This document shows positions 6,742-9,421 of a stretch of 9,421 bases of DNA, one piece after another. The notes beneath the pieces were generated by a model that was given only the letters and a program-made list of their open reading frames with translations, had not been told where the DNA came from and did no database searches. How positions within the stretch are numbered: position 1 is the stretch's first letter; every line of letters begins with the position of its first letter. The position numbers and the translations under genes were made by a program. Origin of the DNA: an uncultured Actinomycetes bacterium (GTDB taxonomy: Bacteria; Actinomycetota; Actinomycetes; Nanopelagicales; Nanopelagicaceae); assembly GCA_903932705.1 (NCBI GenBank), contig CAIZHC010000110.1, forward strand, positions 1-9,421, written 5' to 3'.

Positions 6742-8040
6742 ATGAGTTACTTAAGCGAATTACTTCCAAGCCGCCAGGATTACTCGCAGGCAAAGAGTGT
6801 TTGGCGCCACGATGTGATGGCGGGTGTAACGGTCGGCATCGTTGCTTTGCCACTCGCACTGGCCTTCGGCATTACAACAGGGGCAGGGGCTAGAGCCGGT
6901 CTGATTACAGCTATTTACGCTGGGTTGATCGCAGCCGTATTCGGGGGTTCTAACTACCAAGTCAGTGGACCAACCGGCGCAATGACTGTCGTGCTTGTTC
7001 CGATCGTTATGAAGTATGGAGTTGGCTCTTTGGCTCCATTAGGACTGCTGGCTGGCGCCATTGTTGTGGCGATGGGTTTCACCCACCTCGGTGGTTTGAT
7101 TAAGCGAGTTCCTTGGCCAGTCATGGAGGGTTTTACTCTCGGCATTGCCCTTGTTATCGCAATGCAGCAGCTACCTTCAGTTCTCTCGTCAAAGAGCGTG
7201 AGTGGACCTAATACTCTCATTACAGCTTGGCGAACAATTCACGCAGCAATCAGCGCTGGACTTCACTGGAGTTCTTTACTACTAATGGTGCTGACGCTGG
7301 TTGTGAAGTTTGGTTATCCGAAACTTTCCCACCGTCTTCATATCAAGATACATATTCCTGCCAGCTTTATTGCGATTGTTGTCGCGACGCTTGCCGTGCA
7401 AATCTTTTCAATCAAAGCTCCACAAATAGGGAATCTTCCACGCTCACTCTTCGCTCATGTTTCATTGACTGCGAGTCACATTGGTTTCTCGGCGCTTCTC
7501 GTGGGAGCAATCCAGATTGCTTTGCTAGCGGCAATTGAATCGCTTCTCTCTGCACGCGTAGCAGATCAAATGGTTCACATTCACGAGTCAGCGCTCAGCT
7601 ATAAACCGAATCGGGAGCTTGTTGGCCAAGGTCTAGCAACGATGGTCTCTTCCATGGTTGGTGGCATGCCAGCTACTGGGGCAATTGCTCGAACCAGTGT
7701 GAACATCAGATCCAAAGCGCAGAGCCGCATCTCATCCATAACTCACGCACTCTTCCTTGTGCTTGTGGTGTTGGTACTGAACCCCGTCATCGCGCACGTT
7801 CCAATCGCTGCCCTTGGCGCGGTCCTGATTGGGACTTCCTATCGCATCGCAAGCCCAGCAAACCTTAAGGAACTCCTTCGAACAACAAAGTTAGATTCCG
7901 CGACCCTTCTCGTTACCGCAGCGATGGTGGTTGTTATTGGATTGATTTGGGCGATAGCACTCAGCACGGCCGGTTATATTCTTGCGACAATTGTGATTGC
8001 CAAGCGTCAGAAGAGGGTCGCGGCGAAAGGAAGTAAGTAA
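6742..8040 (+). CDS. SulP-family inorganic anion transporter lacking a STAS domain
   Basis: Membrane transporter of 432 residues from the SLC26/SulP family, which moves sulfate, bicarbonate or related anions, often with sodium or protons. Family motifs: DVMAGVTVGIVALPLALAFG (24-43), VSGPTGAMTVVLVPIV (74-89), EGFTLGIALVIAMQQ (129-143), AAIESLLSARVADQM (263-277), and a highly conserved stretch from PNRELVGQGLATMVSSMVGG through PATGAIARTSVNIRS (289-324). The protein stops at KRQKRVAAKGSK, directly after the last membrane segment, so the C-terminal STAS domain of typical ~550-residue members is missing and no STAS-like ORF follows. The anion cannot be determined. Start: the ATG at 6742 lies 4 bases after the permease stop and begins the natural family N-terminus. 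An upstream in-frame start at 6673 would add 23 residues overlapping the permease gene and is not favoured. No good Shine-Dalgarno is seen, so coupling is likely. Confidence 0.93.
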   Translation: MSYLSELLPSRQDYSQAKSVWRHDVMAGVTVGIVALPLALAFGITTGAGARAGLITAIYAGLIAAVFGGSNYQVSGPTGAMTVVLVPIVMKYGVGSLAPLGLLAGAIVVAMGFTHLGGLIKRVPWPVMEGFTLGIALVIAMQQLPSVLSSKSVSGPNTLITAWRTIHAAISAGLHWSSLLLMVLTLVVKFGYPKLSHRLHIKIHIPASFIAIVVATLAVQIFSIKAPQIGNLPRSLFAHVSLTASHIGFSALLVGAIQIALLAAIESLLSARVADQMVHIHESALSYKPNRELVGQGLATMVSSMVGGMPATGAIARTSVNIRSKAQSRISSITHALFLVLVVLVLNPVIAHVPIAALGAVLIGTSYRIASPANLKELLRTTKLDSATLLVTAAMVVVIGLIWAIALSTAGYILATIVIAKRQKRVAAKGSK

Positions 8041-8043
8041 GAA

Positions 8044-8397
8044 ATGGCACGCGCATTGATTGTTGGAAATGAGGTAATACTGCAACTATCAGCGGGAGAG
8101 AAGTTCTGGGGCTTTCACGGCTCCCCTCGCGCATCACTCGCAGATCTTGTAAAAGTGGAGAGAATTGATAATTTCTGGAAGTACTCCGGCTGGCGCGGAA
8201 TTCGTGCACCAGGTACGGGAATTCCAGGAACTGTAGCGCTGGGAACATGGCGCAAATTAGGCGCAAAAACCTTCTGCGCTATCTATAAGAAAGAGCCGGG
8301 CTTCAAGTTCACTTTAAAGAATAATAAATTTGAATCGTGGCTATTTAGCGCGACAGAGATTCCTTCAGATCTTGAAAAATTCCTTAAGAGTTCTTAA
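8044..8397 (+). CDS. Conserved actinobacterial protein of unknown function, possibly PH-like
   Basis: A 117-residue soluble protein with no signal peptide or membrane segment. It is rich in predicted strands: an N-terminal VGNEVILQLSAGEKFWGFHG, then LADLVKVERIDNFWKYSGWRG, the distinctive GIRAPGTGIPGTVALGTW (57-74), a strand CAIYKKEPGFKFTL, and a terminal helix EIPSDLEKFLKSS. This succession of beta strands closed by a C-terminal helix suggests a bacterial pleckstrin-homology-like fold. I recall similar short proteins with the GIRAPGTGIPG motif in many actinobacteria, annotated as hypothetical. It starts 3 bases after the SulP stop, with AAAGGA at 8026-8031 as a somewhat distant ribosome-binding site (12 bases), and is the last gene of the operon. 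Its stop codon overlaps that of the convergent CBS gene. The fold call is inference and no function is claimed. Confidence 0.8.
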   Translation: MARALIVGNEVILQLSAGEKFWGFHGSPRASLADLVKVERIDNFWKYSGWRGIRAPGTGIPGTVALGTWRKLGAKTFCAIYKKEPGFKFTLKNNKFESWLFSATEIPSDLEKFLKSS

Positions 8398-8825
8398 CGC
8401 GGATTTTGAACATAATCGACGAGAGCACTGCGCTCTGAATCAATCTCGCTCACATGTGATTTAACTACATCTCCAATAGATACGATAGAAATCAAATCAC
8501 CCGAATCATTAACAACCGGAACGTGGCGGATACGTTTGTCCGTCATGAGAGTCATTAATTCAGCGACTGTTGATTGAGGAGTGCAGGAAGTTACATTTAC
8601 AGTCATGATGTCGCGGACATGCAAACGTCCAAGTTCATGAAAGTGAATGGGAAGCGCTGCAACGATGTCGCGCTCTGAAACAATTCCCGCAATTCGAATC
8701 CCATCGGGTGAGACGACAAGCGCTCCAACTTTAAGAGATGCAAGCATTTCAACGAGAGATGCGATAGATGCTTCGGCCGTGACGGTGTAGACCGCCTTGC
8801 CGCTGATCAAGGACGATACTTTCAT
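8394..8825 (-). CDS. Protein with two CBS domains
   Basis: A 143-residue cytoplasmic protein made almost entirely of two CBS domains (about 7-60 and 72-128), forming one Bateman module that usually binds adenine nucleotides or similar ligands. Visible signatures are GALVVSPDGIRIAGIVSERDI (34-54) in the first domain and IMTVNV (73-78), KRIRHVPVVND (97-107) and LISIVSIGDVVK (111-122) in the second. Stand-alone CBS pairs of this kind are common in actinobacteria and proteobacteria and their partners are often unknown. Start: a GTG at 8843 would extend it by six codons, but the ATG at 8825 has a strong AAAGGGG Shine-Dalgarno 5 bases upstream, so the shorter form is chosen. It lies 70 bases downstream of the DUF4389 gene on the same strand, and a possible promoter of its own is present in that gap. 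Confidence 0.93.
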   Translation of the reverse strand: MKVSSLISGKAVYTVTAEASIASLVEMLASLKVGALVVSPDGIRIAGIVSERDIVAALPIHFHELGRLHVRDIMTVNVTSCTPQSTVAELMTLMTDKRIRHVPVVNDSGDLISIVSIGDVVKSHVSEIDSERSALVDYVQNPR

Positions 8826-8830
8826 GAGAA

Positions 8831-8837
8831 CCCCTTT
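8831..8837 (-). promoter_or_regulatory. Shine-Dalgarno site that decides the CBS gene start
   Basis: On the minus strand AAAGGGG lies 5 bases upstream of the ATG at 8825. It is the best ribosome-binding site in the window and lies inside the extension that a GTG start at 8843 would create, which argues for the ATG. The site also implies a transcript with a real leader, unlike several other genes here. Confidence 0.65.
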
Positions 8838-8853
8838 GTTCACCTGGGCTTCA

Positions 8854-8882
8854 ATAATTCTCCGAAGCTAGGTGGAGCGCAA
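8854..8882 (-). promoter_or_regulatory. Possible promoter of the CBS gene
   Basis: On the minus strand TTGCGC (8882-8877) and AATTAT (8859-8854) are separated by 17 bases. They match the -35 and -10 consensus at three and four of six positions. Transcription would start around 8845, leaving a leader of about 20 bases that contains the AAAGGGG ribosome-binding site. Read-through from the DUF4389 gene is the alternative. Confidence 0.3.
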
Positions 8883-8895
8883 GAGGTACAGGAAA

Positions 8896-9421
8896 CTAAA
8901 GTGAGAAAGAGGGGTATTCGTCAGTGACGAGGGTGATGGCGTAGCCGTAAACACGGTTCCAGAAATCGATTGTGCCGAGAACTGTTTTTGCGGCAACTTC
9001 TGGATAATTTCCGGTTATGGAAGTTGCAAGCCAAGCGTAAATGGTGAGTAGCGCTGAAATAAGCGCATAGACAATTCCCACAATATAAAGAGGAATTGCG
9101 AGGAACCATTTGACCAACGGGAGCCAACGATTGAGCTTCTTTCCACCTTCAATATCAGGGAAGATCACCGCAACATTGGGGTTGCGCTCGATTGATGGGT
9201 ATTCATCAGTCAAAAGAAAGAGATATGCGCTTATGCGTGTGCTGAGCTCCATCACCGCATGGTTAAAGGTCAGAACATAACTTGGGTAGACCTCACGAAA
9301 GATTAGGGCTAGTCCGGCGGGAAGGACCAAGATGGCGGTACTCCAGCCAGTCTGCATCATCTGATAGAAAGAGGCGAAAAATATTGCGACCGGAACAACG
9401 AGAACTCCACGCCAAAAAACA
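8896..9421 (-). CDS. DUF4389 membrane protein, 5' end beyond the window
   Basis: Integral membrane protein of unknown function. The frame stays open from its TAG stop to the right edge of the window (about 174 codons), and the residues before the first in-window ATG at 9360 (FWRGVLVVPVAIFFASFYQ) continue the domain, so that ATG is internal. Two DUF4389-like units are visible. The first ends in RISAYLFLLTDEYPSI. The second starts with NRWLPLVKWFLAIPLYIVGI and ends in RVYGYAITLVTDEYPSF. Each has hydrophobic helices followed by an R-x-x-x-Y segment and the T-D-E-Y-P motif (bases 9196-9210 and 8911-8925), and the second also has ITGNYPE. Two-unit proteins of this family are common in actinobacteria. 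The repeat suggests pseudo-symmetry in the membrane, but no activity is established. The CBS gene follows 70 bases downstream on the same strand. Confidence 0.85.
   Translation of the reverse strand, partial: VFWRGVLVVPVAIFFASFYQMMQTGWSTAILVLPAGLALIFREVYPSYVLTFNHAVMELSTRISAYLFLLTDEYPSIERNPNVAVIFPDIEGGKKLNRWLPLVKWFLAIPLYIVGIVYALISALLTIYAWLATSITGNYPEVAAKTVLGTIDFWNRVYGYAITLVTDEYPSFSL

Noticed and set aside
5305..8397. Antibiotic-resistance, defence or biosynthetic island built around the ABC genes
   Set aside because: No regulator, biosynthetic enzyme, nuclease, integrase or composition shift accompanies them, so an ordinary chromosomal transport operon is the simpler reading.
8826..8843. GTG start at 8843 for the CBS protein
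   Set aside because: The strong AAAGGGG site lies within this extension and is ideally spaced for the ATG at 8825.

Overview
This window looks like chromosomal DNA from an actinobacterium with GC content near or just under one half by eye. The evidence is the actinobacterial style of several proteins: an RF1/PrmC pair, a DUF4389 protein, a 106-residue membrane-anchored protein of the 'YGLLxPVAS' type, and a 117-residue 'GIRAPGTGIPG' protein. Tight packing and several start codons that look leaderless also fit. The gene density and moderate GC would suit a streamlined freshwater lineage such as Nanopelagicales. That placement is inference, since there is no rRNA gene or other phylogenetic anchor here.

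Layout: (1) Bases 1-1666, plus strand: the 3' part of prfA (release factor 1) and complete prmC, which methylates the release factor's GGQ glutamine. (2) 1663-2772, minus strand: cfa, a cyclopropane-fatty-acyl-phospholipid synthase, converging on prmC with a 4-base overlap. (3) 2837-4069, plus strand: a small membrane-anchored protein of unknown function, then an EamA-type drug/metabolite transporter. (4) 4047-5219, minus strand: a PF03773-type permease with a C-terminal YHS metal-binding domain, converging on the EamA gene with a 23-base overlap. (5) 5305-8397, plus strand: a compact run of four genes (ABC ATPase, ABC-2 permease, SulP anion transporter without a STAS domain, 117-residue conserved protein) with a 4-base overlap and gaps of 4 and 3 bases. 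(6) 8394-9421, minus strand: a two-CBS-domain protein and, upstream of it, a DUF4389 membrane protein that runs off the right edge.

The only non-coding stretches are 64, 85 and 70 bases long, plus gaps of a few bases inside operons. Two lie between divergent genes (2773-2836 and 5220-5304), and each contains a short perfect inverted repeat. The third (8826-8895) precedes the CBS gene. All three convergent gene pairs overlap at their stop codons, so no room is left for hairpin terminators between them.

Functionally this is mostly envelope and transport: membrane lipid modification, metal or metabolite efflux, an ABC exporter and anion uptake, next to a translation-termination module. I see no mobile element, CRISPR array, tRNA, rRNA, toxin-antitoxin pair or defence system, and no strong candidate for a new multi-gene system. 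The most unusual points are the YHS-permease fusion, the STAS-less SulP inside an ABC-exporter operon, and the pattern of convergent overlaps.
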